From Bacillota bacterium (lineage in GTDB: Bacteria > Bacillota > Clostridia > Lachnospirales > Lachnospiraceae): a stretch of DNA of 13,390 nt. The position numbers and the translations under genes are program-made. The stretch spans positions 1 through 13,390 of the forward strand of contig JAEWSH010000012.1 in assembly GCA_023398375.1 (NCBI GenBank), given 5' to 3'. How positions within the stretch are numbered: the first letter of the stretch is position 1; each line of letters opens with the position of its first letter. This document shows positions 5,595-13,390 of this stretch, piece by piece. The notes beneath the pieces are model-generated. The model searched no databases. It had not been told where the DNA came from and was given only the letters and a program-made list of their open reading frames with translations.

Positions 5595-6638
5595 TCAAAA
5601 GTGAAGCCAGCGCTTCACCTTATCCTTCAGATTAATACTCACAATGAACCGAATAACCCATATTTTAATCGACATCGGAAAGCTATAAAACAAAAGAAAA
5701 GGCAGGGCTTTAAAAAGAAATTTATTGAAATACCAATGCGATGGATAAGGAAACTTCCGGGACAACAAATTTGAAAGAAGCTTCTGTTTATCCACAGGAG
5801 AAACAAATTCGGAATTACCAATGCAATAACTATGATAAACACTCATCTTTAGAATATCATACATCAATCCATTGTAGAACGATTTATTACGAAGCCCATG
5901 AATCCATTCTGATTTTAATGACAAGGTGCCGACATATTGTTCTGACAGTTTTTGTGAATATCGCACACTCGTTACAGAATTTGGATTATAAGTATAAAAT
6001 AAAGTGCAGTCCGAAACTAAGCAACAAGAACGCGCACACATAATCACTTGATACGTAAACCAAACATCATCAATCATATATCCATCAATACAACGTATAT
6101 TGTTATTTCGCAGAAATTGGACCTTATAAAGTTTATTCCATGTAGCTACAAAAATTTCATGTCCTTGCCCATAGCGATATTCAGCCACAGCATAATCCCC
6201 GTCTTTTATCAATGTATCTTTATACCGATACCCACCCGGATAAATGTCTCCATCCCAAGTCTGGCGTTGAAAAGAACCGGCTATAAAATCAACTGAATAC
6301 TGCTTCATCTTCTGATATAATATATCAATGCAATCAGGAGATATGACATCATCACTATCCATTATAAACAAATATTCTCCAGTAGCATTAGCCACCATTA
6401 CATTACGAGCCGCCGCAGTACCTTGATTATATTTCTGATCAATAATTCTCACATTCTTTCCACGTGGATGCATGGATATTATCCGATGGACAATATCCAT
6501 ACTTTCATCTGTACCTTTGTCATCAACCAACAAATACTCAATATCAACAAAGGTCTGATTCAATGCAGATAACAAAGATTTCTCCACATAAGGTGCCACA
6601 TTATATATCGGCATTGCAATTGTTACTGTATATTTCAT
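5595..6638 (-). CDS. GT2-family glycosyltransferase (distal CPS gene)
   Basis: A 347-residue GT-A fold enzyme that would transfer a sugar from a nucleotide donor to the growing lipid-linked repeat unit at the cytoplasmic face. Visible motifs are MPIYNVAPYVEKSLLSALNQ (9-28), VDD at 38-40, the metal-binding DSDD at 94-97, and the acidic DD of MIDDVWF (about residue 196), the usual place of the catalytic base. The C-terminus is hydrophobic and basic (from about 300: FLFKALPFLLFYSF, ending KRWLHF), which suggests membrane association. It starts 5 bases after the stop of the GT4 gene upstream and so is probably co-transcribed with it. It shares the SMHPRG/SHPRG segment with the GT2 gene at 11819-12865, so the two look like paralogues. 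It is visibly AT-richer than the genes at 9576-13390. Donor and acceptor cannot be read from sequence. Confidence 0.92.
   Translation of the reverse strand: MKYTVTIAMPIYNVAPYVEKSLLSALNQTFVDIEYLLVDDKGTDESMDIVHRIISMHPRGKNVRIIDQKYNQGTAAARNVMVANATGEYLFIMDSDDVISPDCIDILYQKMKQYSVDFIAGSFQRQTWDGDIYPGGYRYKDTLIKDGDYAVAEYRYGQGHEIFVATWNKLYKVQFLRNNNIRCIDGYMIDDVWFTYQVIMCARSCCLVSDCTLFYTYNPNSVTSVRYSQKLSEQYVGTLSLKSEWIHGLRNKSFYNGLMYDILKMSVYHSYCIGNSEFVSPVDKQKLLSNLLSRKFPYPSHWYFNKFLFKALPFLLFYSFPMSIKIWVIRFIVSINLKDKVKRWLHF
5597..5618 (-). terminator. Candidate reverse-strand terminator at the end of the CPS run
   Basis: GTGAAGC (5601-5607) and GCTTCAC (5612-5618) form a perfect 7-bp stem with a 4-base loop. Read on the reverse strand it is followed by TTTT (5600-5597). 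It overlaps the last codons and the stop of the distal glycosyltransferase gene. The T-run is short, so it may be a weak terminator. Confidence 0.5.
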
Positions 6639-6643
6639 ATTTT

Positions 6644-7894
6644 TTACATTTGAACGGCTTTATCAAAAAGGCGGCACCAAAACCGGAAAAAGAAACGACA
6701 GTATTTATCCGGCACAACATACAGCAGTACTTTCTTCATACATAAAAGAAATAAAATACCAGGTATTGGAGCATCAATAGCATCCCTTAAATATATCTTC
6801 AAATCTTTAGTTACATACTTCCAAGAATGGACTTCACCGCGCATAATAGATTGAAATAAATTTATGGAAGATTGAATACTATATCGTTCTTTAATTACAG
6901 TAGCACCAGTTATTGCAAGTTTCTTACCAAACTCTGGTTCTAAATAAAGGCGTTCTAAAGCAGCAATGATTCCACCATAGCGATTTGCCACAAGTCCTCC
7001 TCGTAAATGTCCCACCACTTCTGCTTGAGAATTTTCAGAATAGGGCGTTTGATGAGTAACGACCGGCAAACCACACAAAATAGCTTCCGCTAATACAATA
7101 CCAAATGTCTCTCCTATTCGTGCCATATGCAAAAATACATCCGATGCACCATAACATAGTCTCAACTTCTCATCTCCTATGAGTTTATCTGTAAGAAGAA
7201 TCCTGTTTTTTACAGATTTATTTGGAAGTCTGCTAATTTTATGTACCACAGAAGGGGAAGCTCCAACCAGCCAAAGTAAAGCACGTGGATATTTCTTATG
7301 AAAATCTATAAAAACATCAATAATCTTATGATTCCATTTCCCATTATAAGGTTGCCCAACACGCAACAAGACAAAATCATCAGGGGCAATACCATAGCTC
7401 CTACGAGTATCCTCACGCTCAACCAAACTACACGGATAAAAATTGGAAACATTTATAGCATTTGGTAAAATAGTCTTAGAAACTCTCTTCGTAGAAGGAA
7501 ATTGTGAATAATACCACAAACACCATTGGGACAACTGTAACGATGAGCTCAAATAGGGAGTAAATTTTGTAGGAGTACAAAAGACATTCTGCTCATATAT
7601 ACGAGCACCCGGGAAAAGATTATGAATCAACATAAAAGCCTCCATACTCACTCTCAATGAATGTAAATGAATGACATCCGGAGTCCAACCGGAATTTTTC
7701 AACTCATGCAGTTCACTATATGAATACATAACTTCAATACCCAATTGGCGCAGATTTTCAGCACGCTCCCCCCCTTCAGAAGAAGCATACACCTTTACAT
7801 CATATCCACAACGCATCAAACCTATTGAGAAATTTTCAGCAGTACGCTCGGTTCCTCCAATACCTAATCCACAAACAACAGTCAGTATCTTCAT
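6644..7894 (-). CDS. GT4-family glycosyltransferase
   Basis: A 416-residue GT-B fold retaining glycosyltransferase. The N-terminal acceptor domain has a glycine-rich loop (VVCGLGIGGTER, 7-17) and VIHLHSLR (about 74-81). The C-terminal domain carries the linker VLLRVGQPYNGKWNHK (175-190) and the EX7E motif with E262 and E270 in GETFGIVLAEAILCGLPVV. The last 60 residues add a hydrophobic stretch (IPGILFLLCMKKVLLYVV) and a basic aromatic tail, longer than in a minimal GT4, which suggests contact with the membrane. It is first of a two-gene reverse-strand unit with the GT2 gene downstream (5-base gap) and has a candidate promoter 57 bases upstream. Both genes are AT-rich relative to the rest, consistent with a separate origin. 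The sugar specificity is unknown. Confidence 0.92.
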   Translation of the reverse strand: MKILTVVCGLGIGGTERTAENFSIGLMRCGYDVKVYASSEGGERAENLRQLGIEVMYSYSELHELKNSGWTPDVIHLHSLRVSMEAFMLIHNLFPGARIYEQNVFCTPTKFTPYLSSSLQLSQWCLWYYSQFPSTKRVSKTILPNAINVSNFYPCSLVEREDTRRSYGIAPDDFVLLRVGQPYNGKWNHKIIDVFIDFHKKYPRALLWLVGASPSVVHKISRLPNKSVKNRILLTDKLIGDEKLRLCYGASDVFLHMARIGETFGIVLAEAILCGLPVVTHQTPYSENSQAEVVGHLRGGLVANRYGGIIAALERLYLEPEFGKKLAITGATVIKERYSIQSSINLFQSIMRGEVHSWKYVTKDLKIYLRDAIDAPIPGILFLLCMKKVLLYVVPDKYCRFFFRFWCRLFDKAVQM

Positions 7895-7950
7895 CCTACA
7901 AATTATATCAATACCACAATCTACGATTATTTATATCAAATACCCTTTTG

Positions 7951-7959
7951 ACAAAATTA
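7951..7959 (-). promoter_or_regulatory. Bacteroides-type -7 box for the reverse-strand GT4/GT2 pair
   Basis: On the reverse strand TAATTTTGT matches TAnnTTTGY. Transcription would start near 7945, giving a leader of about 50 bases before ATG 7894. No TTTG -33 box is obvious. It lies in the AT-rich 152-base divergent spacer 7895-8046, back to back with the forward box at 8020. Confidence 0.5.
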
Positions 7960-8019
7960 GCAATAAAATCTAAGAATAAAATACATTTCACTTTTTATTC
8001 CCTTAAAATTATTTTTATG

Positions 8020-8028
8020 TATTTTTGC
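8020..8028 (+). promoter_or_regulatory. Bacteroides-type -7 box for the flippase gene
   Basis: TATTTTTGC matches TAnnTTTGY and sits 18 bases before ATG 8047, giving a very short leader. If this box is used, the in-frame ATG at 8014 cannot be the start, which supports 8047. No good -33 box was seen. Confidence 0.5.
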
Positions 8029-8046
8029 AGAGTAATAACAGAACTT

Positions 8047-9582
8047 ATGCCTCACGAGTCACGCCTTAAAAAATCATTGCTTAATGCCCGGGTCAATCTC
8101 ATTTTTTATTTCCTGAGTTTGGCCCTATCCTTTTTCTCCAGAAAAATCTTTCTGGACGCATTGGGTGCGGATTTTATGGGGCTGATAGGCACACTGAACA
8201 ATCTCTTGGGATTTCTGAACCTTGCAGAATTGGGTATCAGCACAGCCATCGGCTACGTTCTGTATAAGCCCCTCTTCGAACACGATGAAAGGAAAATTAA
8301 TGAAATCATTTCCGTTTTCGGTTTCATCTACCGACGTATCGGTTTCGTCATTCTAAGCGCAGGATGTGTATTGGCATGCTTCCTGCCCCTGATATTCCCC
8401 AATAATGTCTTTGATTTAGGTGTCATCTATTTTGCATTTTTCTCGTATCTGACCACTTCACTGATAGGATATTTTGCCAATTACAAGCAAACCCTTTTGG
8501 GAGCGGACCAGAAGAACTATGTAGTGACAGCCTATTTTCAAAGTGCCGTACTGATAAAGACTCTCCTGCAAATGGGGTTAGTATATTATACGGGCAATTA
8601 TTACCTGTGGATTAGTCTGGAACTTCTGCTGGGTATTACCTATTCCATTATCCTGAACTGGAAAGTCAATCAGGTATACCCCTGGCTGAAAAGCGAAGTG
8701 AAGCAGGGAAAGCTGCTTTTCAAGAAATATCCGGAAGTAACCCGGTATACCAAACAGTTGTTTGTACACAAACTGGGCGGTTTTGTACAATTCCAAACCA
8801 CTCCCTTCCTGGTATATGCCTTCGTCTCACTCAAAACTGTGGCTTACTATGGGAACTATACGCTCATTATTGATAAGATAAGTATATTTATCAGCAACCT
8901 ATTAGGGAGTACCAATGCAGGAGTAGGCAATCTGATAGCCGAGGGCGATTCCAAACGTATCCAGCAAGTATTCTGGGAGCTGATGGGTATCCGCTTCTTG
9001 ATAGCCGGAACCATTTCATTTGCCCTGATTCGACTGACCGGCGCTTTTATTTCATTATGGCTGGGAAGTGAATACGTATTGCCCCAACATATTCTATATC
9101 TGATTATCATCAACTCGTTCATCAACTACACCCGAGGTGCCATAGACCAATTTACCTATGGGTATGGCTTATTTCAAGATACTTGGGCTCCCATTGCGGA
9201 AGTAATCATCAACTTGACTGTTGCCATCGTTGCAGGACATTTTTGGGGACTGCCGGGCATATTGATGGGAAACATAACCAGTTTATTTCTTATCATAGTC
9301 ATTTGGAAACCTTACTTTCTTTATTCGCAAGGATTCAAAATATCCGTTCTCCACTATTGGATTGGCTACATCAAGCATTTACTGATTATACTGCTACCGG
9401 CAATAGTATGCTATTATCTCTTTCCAAACAATAAGTTCACACCCGAAAGCTCCTTTACACATTGGATAGTCTATGGAGCTATTATAATTTCCACTTACGG
9501 AATATTCACTTGCTCATTACTCTATCTTTTTACTCCGGGCATACGTGCATTCGCTCACCGGATACTGAAAAGGCATCATTGA
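8047..9582 (+). CDS. wzx: Wzx-type polysaccharide flippase (MOP superfamily)
   Basis: A 511-residue polytopic inner-membrane protein expected to flip undecaprenyl-pyrophosphate-linked repeat units to the periplasm in Wzx/Wzy-dependent capsule synthesis. A dozen or more hydrophobic segments alternate with short loops. The N-terminus (NARVNLIFYFLSLALSFFSRKIFLDALGAD) followed by GLIGTLNNLLGFLNLAELGI is typical of polysaccharide-biosynthesis transporters. The frame is open upstream to 7825, but that stretch translates the AT-rich promoter spacer, so ATG 8047 is chosen. The gene runs opposite to every other CPS gene seen here. Its TGA (9580-9582) lies just past the TGA of the convergent GT4 gene (9576-9578 on the reverse strand), so the two coding regions overlap by 7 bases. 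It would be transcribed as a single gene. The family is confident; substrate specificity cannot be read. Confidence 0.92.
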   Translation: MPHESRLKKSLLNARVNLIFYFLSLALSFFSRKIFLDALGADFMGLIGTLNNLLGFLNLAELGISTAIGYVLYKPLFEHDERKINEIISVFGFIYRRIGFVILSAGCVLACFLPLIFPNNVFDLGVIYFAFFSYLTTSLIGYFANYKQTLLGADQKNYVVTAYFQSAVLIKTLLQMGLVYYTGNYYLWISLELLLGITYSIILNWKVNQVYPWLKSEVKQGKLLFKKYPEVTRYTKQLFVHKLGGFVQFQTTPFLVYAFVSLKTVAYYGNYTLIIDKISIFISNLLGSTNAGVGNLIAEGDSKRIQQVFWELMGIRFLIAGTISFALIRLTGAFISLWLGSEYVLPQHILYLIIINSFINYTRGAIDQFTYGYGLFQDTWAPIAEVIINLTVAIVAGHFWGLPGILMGNITSLFLIIVIWKPYFLYSQGFKISVLHYWIGYIKHLLIILLPAIVCYYLFPNNKFTPESSFTHWIVYGAIIISTYGIFTCSLLYLFTPGIRAFAHRILKRHH

Positions 9583-10760
9583 CGGACTGTTGATTTCAGT
9601 CTGCCAAAAGTCCTTTCCCACTCGTCTGCCACATTCTGTATGTCAAAGCGTTTCACATACTGCACACAATTTTTTGACATCTCCATACGCAGTTCTTCAT
9701 CTTTCATCAATAAGCCCAATTTCCGGGCAAACTCCTTATGCGAGAACGGAGGAACCAACATTCCGGTTTTTCCATCATCAATAATGTCTGTTATAGCTGC
9801 ATACGAATTGAACGCCACCGGAACCGCCCCGAATGTCATGGCTTCGGTCAATACCATTCCCCAACCTTCAAAGTCACTCGTCAGACATAGGATGCTTGCA
9901 TCCCGGTAAAAAGATTCAGGGTCTTGCCAACCGGTGAAAACAACCCGTTCCATCTTTGAGGCCTTCTGTTCTAATACCTGCCTTATGGGTCCATCTCCCA
10001 CAATGACCAGCTCCCAATCGGGAAAATCCTTATATATATACCTCCATATATCAATCAACCGCCCTACACGCTTCTGGCGCCACTCTATCCGGCCTACATA
10101 CAATATCTGCTTCTTCTTGAGGAAATCCGTGTTTTCTTGAGCGGGATATGTATTCGGATTGGGGATGGCAATCACCCGGCTCAAATCTTTTGAATATATC
10201 TGCCTCAAATCAGGAAGAAATTTCAAGGAAAGCAAACATAATGCATCTGTATATCGAAAAATGCCTCCATAATCCGATTGTAATGTACGCTTATAATCAT
10301 ACTTAAGCATAGGAATCTTTATGATACGGGCCATCTTTCTGATTTTTCCCATGATTGTGTTTTTTCCCGGTACCCACATCACGAACTCCCCCAAATGATG
10401 GTATATTCCAAGAGGATTATAATGTATCACGGAAATAATGTACACCCCCCGCAAGGCTTTAGAGAAAGGATATAATTTATAATAAGTCTGCGGGTCCTGG
10501 TCTATGACCATATCAATACGGTGCTCTTGCAGGAAACCACGGAAAAACAGCCCGTTCTTTTCCACTTCCCGAACCTGATATGGAAAAAAATAAGAGGATG
10601 CAGGATATGCATAGTCCATACGGCTTTCATCCCGAACATTGTGCAGACAAAGGACGTTGTGCCCCCGTCTTATGAATTCACGGCATAAAAGGTCACTCAC
10701 TCTTTCAATCCCTCCTCTTTGAGGGTGGAACATGACAGGATGTATAAACAGAATATTCAT
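9576..10760 (-). CDS. GT4-family glycosyltransferase
   Basis: A 394-residue GT-B enzyme. ATG 10760 gives a canonical start (MNILFIHPVMFHPQRGGIER, with the GG donor/acceptor loop at 16-17). The frame extends upstream to 10826, but those 22 codons overlap the preceding gene's end and are not needed. The C-terminal donor domain shows LYVGRIEWRQKR (220-231, with the basic residues that contact the donor phosphates), VIVGDGP (252-258), VVFTGW (273-278) and the EX7E motif E298/E306 in FEGWGMVLTEAMTFGAVPVA. It lies 11 bases downstream of the GT2 gene in the same reverse-strand operon and is its last gene. Its stop codon interleaves with that of the convergent flippase gene. No convincing terminator is seen at its end, so read-through into antisense of the flippase is possible. 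Confidence 0.93.
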   Translation of the reverse strand: MNILFIHPVMFHPQRGGIERVSDLLCREFIRRGHNVLCLHNVRDESRMDYAYPASSYFFPYQVREVEKNGLFFRGFLQEHRIDMVIDQDPQTYYKLYPFSKALRGVYIISVIHYNPLGIYHHLGEFVMWVPGKNTIMGKIRKMARIIKIPMLKYDYKRTLQSDYGGIFRYTDALCLLSLKFLPDLRQIYSKDLSRVIAIPNPNTYPAQENTDFLKKKQILYVGRIEWRQKRVGRLIDIWRYIYKDFPDWELVIVGDGPIRQVLEQKASKMERVVFTGWQDPESFYRDASILCLTSDFEGWGMVLTEAMTFGAVPVAFNSYAAITDIIDDGKTGMLVPPFSHKEFARKLGLLMKDEELRMEMSKNCVQYVKRFDIQNVADEWERTFGRLKSTVRQ

Positions 10761-10771
10761 AATGCCCTCCG

Positions 10772-11812
10772 TTATTTCGCTCCAAACATTTTCTTGAATT
10801 TTATACCCGACAAGAAATACATCCACCCATCAAAAGCCGATGCCCCCACCCTGCAAAGCAAGAATTTACCCAACACATCCGCTTTATACTGTGGAAGAAA
10901 AAATCTTCTTATCCATTCTTTGTCTGATAAAAGGACTTGATGCAAAAAAGATAACCGTTCCTGCCGGGTATACTTATGCTCAGGTTTATAGATTGCCAAA
11001 ATCACTTTATGAAAAAAGACAGTCAATGAATTCCATGTTCTACCCAGTGAACTATCCTCCAAGTTAAATTTCTTTTGATATACATAGACCCTTTTCAAAA
11101 AATTAGAGAATGCTGCATATTCTGCCGGAAAGCTGTTTATACGCACAGACAATACATCTACAGAATACCCTACTCTATAAACGTAATTATTGTAATCACG
11201 AATAACCATAAAATCCGCATACATCAAGTAGTCCAACATAAACAGCATATCTTCCAATCCGGAAACAAAAGGCACAAAGCTCACCCGGTATTGCTTGATA
11301 ATTCGATTATCGTATAGCTTGCTGCCTGCATACGTAACACGCTTGTCTATCAAGTCTGTCAGCACAAGATACATCTGTTCCGAGACCAGCTCTTGTTCGG
11401 GAACGTGAAACGTCTGAAAGTCTCCATTTGGCAGATATGCATCAAGAGAACCGACTATTACTCCCTCCTTCGTTTTATCGGCAGGCAATGCACCGTACAG
11501 ACTTTCAAGATAACAAGGCTTAACATAATCATCCGAATCAATAAAAGTCACATATCTTCCACAAGCATTCATTAACCCCGTATTTCGGGCACAGCTCAAT
11601 CCTGCATTGGCCTGATGGAAAACCCGTATCCTCGTATCCTTCCCGGCATACTCTTCACAAATCTCCCCACAACGGTCAGGGCTCCCGTCATCTACCAGCA
11701 ACAGCTCAAAATCCGTAAAGGTCTGTGCAAGAATACTGTCAATGCACTGGGGCAAGTACTTTTCTACCTTATAAACGGGTACTATAACGGATATTTCCGG
11801 AAGATTATTCAT
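10772..11812 (-). CDS. GT2-family glycosyltransferase
   Basis: A 346-residue GT-A enzyme with the full set of GT2 signatures. These are ISVIVPVYKVEKYLPQCIDS (7-26), VDDGSPD at 40-46, NAGLSCARNTGL (69-80), the DSDD metal motif at 92-95, and GLEDMLF around residue 198 with the catalytic acidic pair. The C-terminal 100 residues are specific to this protein and contain many aromatic and basic residues. It sits between the GT2 gene at 11819 (6-base gap) and the GT4 gene (11-base gap), so the three are surely co-transcribed. Its NAGLSCARN and DDGSPD signatures are the commonest GT2 form and differ from the SHPRG-type pair found elsewhere in the window. Substrates are unknown. Confidence 0.93.
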   Translation of the reverse strand: MNNLPEISVIVPVYKVEKYLPQCIDSILAQTFTDFELLLVDDGSPDRCGEICEEYAGKDTRIRVFHQANAGLSCARNTGLMNACGRYVTFIDSDDYVKPCYLESLYGALPADKTKEGVIVGSLDAYLPNGDFQTFHVPEQELVSEQMYLVLTDLIDKRVTYAGSKLYDNRIIKQYRVSFVPFVSGLEDMLFMLDYLMYADFMVIRDYNNYVYRVGYSVDVLSVRINSFPAEYAAFSNFLKRVYVYQKKFNLEDSSLGRTWNSLTVFFHKVILAIYKPEHKYTRQERLSFLHQVLLSDKEWIRRFFLPQYKADVLGKFLLCRVGASAFDGWMYFLSGIKFKKMFGAK

Positions 11813-11818
11813 ATTCGC

Positions 11819-12865
11819 TCATTTTACATGAAACACTGCCTTCATTTTTATAGACAACACCAACAAATAGTAGGCTGACTTTACAAAAGCCTTAAAATAC
11901 AGATAGCCGGCATACGTAGGAAGCACATAATGGATGTTCTGCAGTATCAGCTTCCATTCGAGGCACAGCCCCGTCATCTCCAACAAAGACGCATACTTTT
12001 TGTTCCTGAATACCAAATAACTCTGATAATGAAAGGATGTGTCTTTCGTGAAATACAGAATACGGTCAAAATATTTCGCCTTCAGACTCTCAAAGTATAT
12101 ATATATCAGCCGGTTATCCTGCAAACACCGGGAAGACCGGATAAAGTCGTAGATATAACCAAGCACCAGCACACGACATTCCAAATTACGCATAGACGGC
12201 GCCCGCATGATGGAATCCGGCTGCATGGAATAATAGTAAGTGGTCTCATTGACGACATACATACTTTGAGACATACATGCCAACTTAAATGACCATAAAT
12301 CATCCTCGTGTACAATGCCCTCCTGGAAGTAGAGTTTATGCTGCAAAACGAGGGGACGACTCACCAGCTTGTTCCATGCCATGACATACCATTTTCCCTG
12401 CACATAAGTGGAAAGTACAAGAGCATTCCCTTCATAAAACCCGGTGCCTAATGATAAAGGAGGAGCCCAACGTCTGGCGCCGGTCACCTCGTAATTGCCT
12501 ATCACAAAATCCGGTCGCTTCTGCACCGCTGCATCCGCCAAAAGCTCTATTGCATTCGCTGAAATATAGTCGTCGCTATCCAAGAAGTACAGATAATCGC
12601 CAACAGACGCTGAAATACCGGTGTTTCTTGCAGCAGAAAGCCCTCTGTTCTCTTCATGTTCCAGACATCTCACCACCGTTCCGCGCGGATGCGAAGCCAC
12701 CACCCGTCTGGCTATCTCCATAGAGTCGTCCAAAGTGCAGTCATTCACAAGAATGACTTCCAAATCCTGCCAAGTCTGGTTCAACACGGACAACAAACAC
12801 CGTTCTATGTACTTGGCAACATTATAAACCGGAACAATAATGGAAACTTTCATGCTTTCAATCAT
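11819..12865 (-). CDS. GT2-family glycosyltransferase (SHPRG subtype)
   Basis: A 348-residue GT-A enzyme. Its motifs are MKVSIIVPVYNVAKYIERCL (5-24), a nucleotide-binding pair that reads VND (40-42) where DD is usual, ENRGLSAARNTGI (72-84), DSDD at 96-99, and HEDDLWSF near residue 195 with the catalytic acid. The start could be M1 (12865) or M5 (12853); M5 aligns better with the usual GT2 N-terminus. The ASHPRGTVVRCLE segment is matched by SMHPRGKNVRIID in the distal gene at 5595-6638, as is the TLDDSMEIARR/TDESMDIVHR helix, so these two are the closest pair among the locus transferases. The gene follows the asparagine-synthase gene by 4 bases and precedes the next GT2 by 6. Confidence 0.93.
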   Translation of the reverse strand: MIESMKVSIIVPVYNVAKYIERCLLSVLNQTWQDLEVILVNDCTLDDSMEIARRVVASHPRGTVVRCLEHEENRGLSAARNTGISASVGDYLYFLDSDDYISANAIELLADAAVQKRPDFVIGNYEVTGARRWAPPLSLGTGFYEGNALVLSTYVQGKWYVMAWNKLVSRPLVLQHKLYFQEGIVHEDDLWSFKLACMSQSMYVVNETTYYYSMQPDSIMRAPSMRNLECRVLVLGYIYDFIRSSRCLQDNRLIYIYFESLKAKYFDRILYFTKDTSFHYQSYLVFRNKKYASLLEMTGLCLEWKLILQNIHYVLPTYAGYLYFKAFVKSAYYLLVLSIKMKAVFHVK

Positions 12866-12869
12866 ATTT

Positions 12870-13390
12870 TCAGAATTTCACCTCATGTCCTTCCACAAAC
12901 TCTTCCCACCACACAACAAGCGTCAACAGATTGAAATATTGCAAAGCCTTGTTCTGCCTATGCCAGAACCAACCACCCTCCTTCTCTGCAACTTGTTCAT
13001 AATCTGTAAGAAACTTCTCCACTGCATCACGACGCAGATAGTTGTCCATAATGCCGGAAGCAAGAATAAATTCCTTAAAGAAAGCACGTCGGGCCCTATC
13101 ACGGAAGAACAGTGGCATAGGTGCAAAACCGCCCTGCTTCTTCTTCAAGGTAATGGCCTCGGGAAGTAAAGGTTTATAATGGTGCTTTAACAGATATTTA
13201 GAAACGGAACGGCCCCGCGCAATGTCCAGTACACTGTTGCCCCTGCACTTCAACCCTACCGGCAGCTCCTGCAGGAAATGGAAAAGCTCCAGGTCCATAA
13301 AAGGATACGTCAGATTGTTACCGAACATGCGTGCCATGCTGGAAGCCTTGAAAAGAATGATACGGTTGATTACAGTCTCCAAATCGGAAA
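12870..13390 (-). CDS. Asparagine-synthase-family protein, C-terminal part (5' end outside window)
   Basis: About 173 C-terminal residues are visible and the frame continues past the window edge; a TTG at 13382 is an internal leucine, not a start. The segment FKASSMARMFGNNLTYPFMD followed by a leucine-rich helix and LPVGLKCRG, then SKYLLKHHYKPLLPEAITLK and KKQGGFAPMPLFF, is characteristic of the C-terminal synthetase domain of glutamine-dependent asparagine synthases. The PP-loop and N-terminal glutaminase domain would lie outside the window. In polysaccharide loci such proteins are thought to amidate a uronic acid or another carboxyl group of the repeat unit rather than make free asparagine; that is inference from context. 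It is the most upstream visible gene of the reverse-strand operon and ends 4 bases before the GT2 gene. Confidence 0.88.
   Translation of the reverse strand, partial: SDLETVINRIILFKASSMARMFGNNLTYPFMDLELFHFLQELPVGLKCRGNSVLDIARGRSVSKYLLKHHYKPLLPEAITLKKKQGGFAPMPLFFRDRARRAFFKEFILASGIMDNYLRRDAVEKFLTDYEQVAEKEGGWFWHRQNKALQYFNLLTLVVWWEEFVEGHEVKF

Noticed and set aside
5741..6296. Small forward frames within the distal GT2 gene
   Set aside because: They are antisense to a gene with complete GT2 motifs and give low-complexity Ile/Asn/Lys products.
7825..8046. N-terminal extension of the flippase
   Set aside because: It would translate the 5' end of the reverse-strand GT4 gene and the AT-rich promoter spacer; the membrane protein starts naturally at ATG 8047.
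9564..9600. ACTGAAA/TTTCAGT inverted repeat as a bidirectional terminator
   Set aside because: Only 7 bp with a 23-base loop and no adequate T-run on either side; not convincing.
12840..13169. Forward frame opposite the asparagine-synthase gene
   Set aside because: It is a shadow; the reverse frame has the conserved C-terminal synthase motifs and continues past the window edge.

Overview
The window looks like a chromosomal segment of a Bacteroides-type gut bacterium (order Bacteroidales). This rests on gene content: an HU-related DNA-binding protein, a DUF4248 small protein, a 37-residue 'smalltalk'-like peptide, a T7-lysozyme-type amidase, and an AAA-ATPase-like/PD-(D/E)XK gene, all next to a capsular polysaccharide (CPS) locus. 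It also rests on promoter style: three good matches to the Bacteroides -7 box TAnnTTTGY and few Shine-Dalgarno sequences. The species cannot be named from this stretch.

Left part (1-5593, all forward strand): an accessory cassette that is visibly richer in G+C than the rest. It begins with the 3' end of a gene that may be of the DUF4373/DUF7833 type. Next comes a striking regulatory-looking stretch: six copies of a TGTGGCATTC-like word on a strict 22-bp pitch, three in each orientation, followed by a 26-bp direct repeat. Then a gp4-type primase-helicase gene that has apparently lost its Walker A segment in frame, a DUF4248 gene with an overlapping terminator, a roughly 400-base gap (a possible reverse-strand gene relic, a polypyrimidine tract and a promoter), the HU-like gene, a telomere-like repeat patch, the smalltalk-like peptide, the amidase with a strong terminator, and an ATPase/nuclease gene broken by an out-of-frame deletion. 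Primase-helicase, nucleoid protein, tiny membrane peptide and lysozyme-type amidase together recall domesticated phage or plasmid replication and lysis functions. That link is inference.

Right part (5595-13390): the distal end of a CPS (or other surface-glycan) locus. Read in the direction of transcription (reverse strand, right to left) it holds the C-terminal part of an asparagine-synthase-family protein, two GT2 glycosyltransferases and a GT4 glycosyltransferase, separated by only 4-11 bases. The Wzx-type flippase lies on the opposite strand (8047-9582), its stop codon interleaved with that of the GT4 gene. Beyond it is a second reverse-strand pair (GT4 then GT2), AT-richer than the rest, with its own candidate promoter and a candidate terminator at its end. 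Together these genes would build a repeat unit on a lipid carrier (the glycosyltransferases), possibly amidate one component (asparagine-synthase family), and flip it across the inner membrane (Wzx). The initiating transferase, polymerase and sugar-nucleotide genes are not in the window.

The best leads are the phased mirror-symmetric array upstream of the primase gene, the two separate deletions that remove catalytic segments from cassette genes, and the flippase in reversed orientation inside the glycosyltransferase run.
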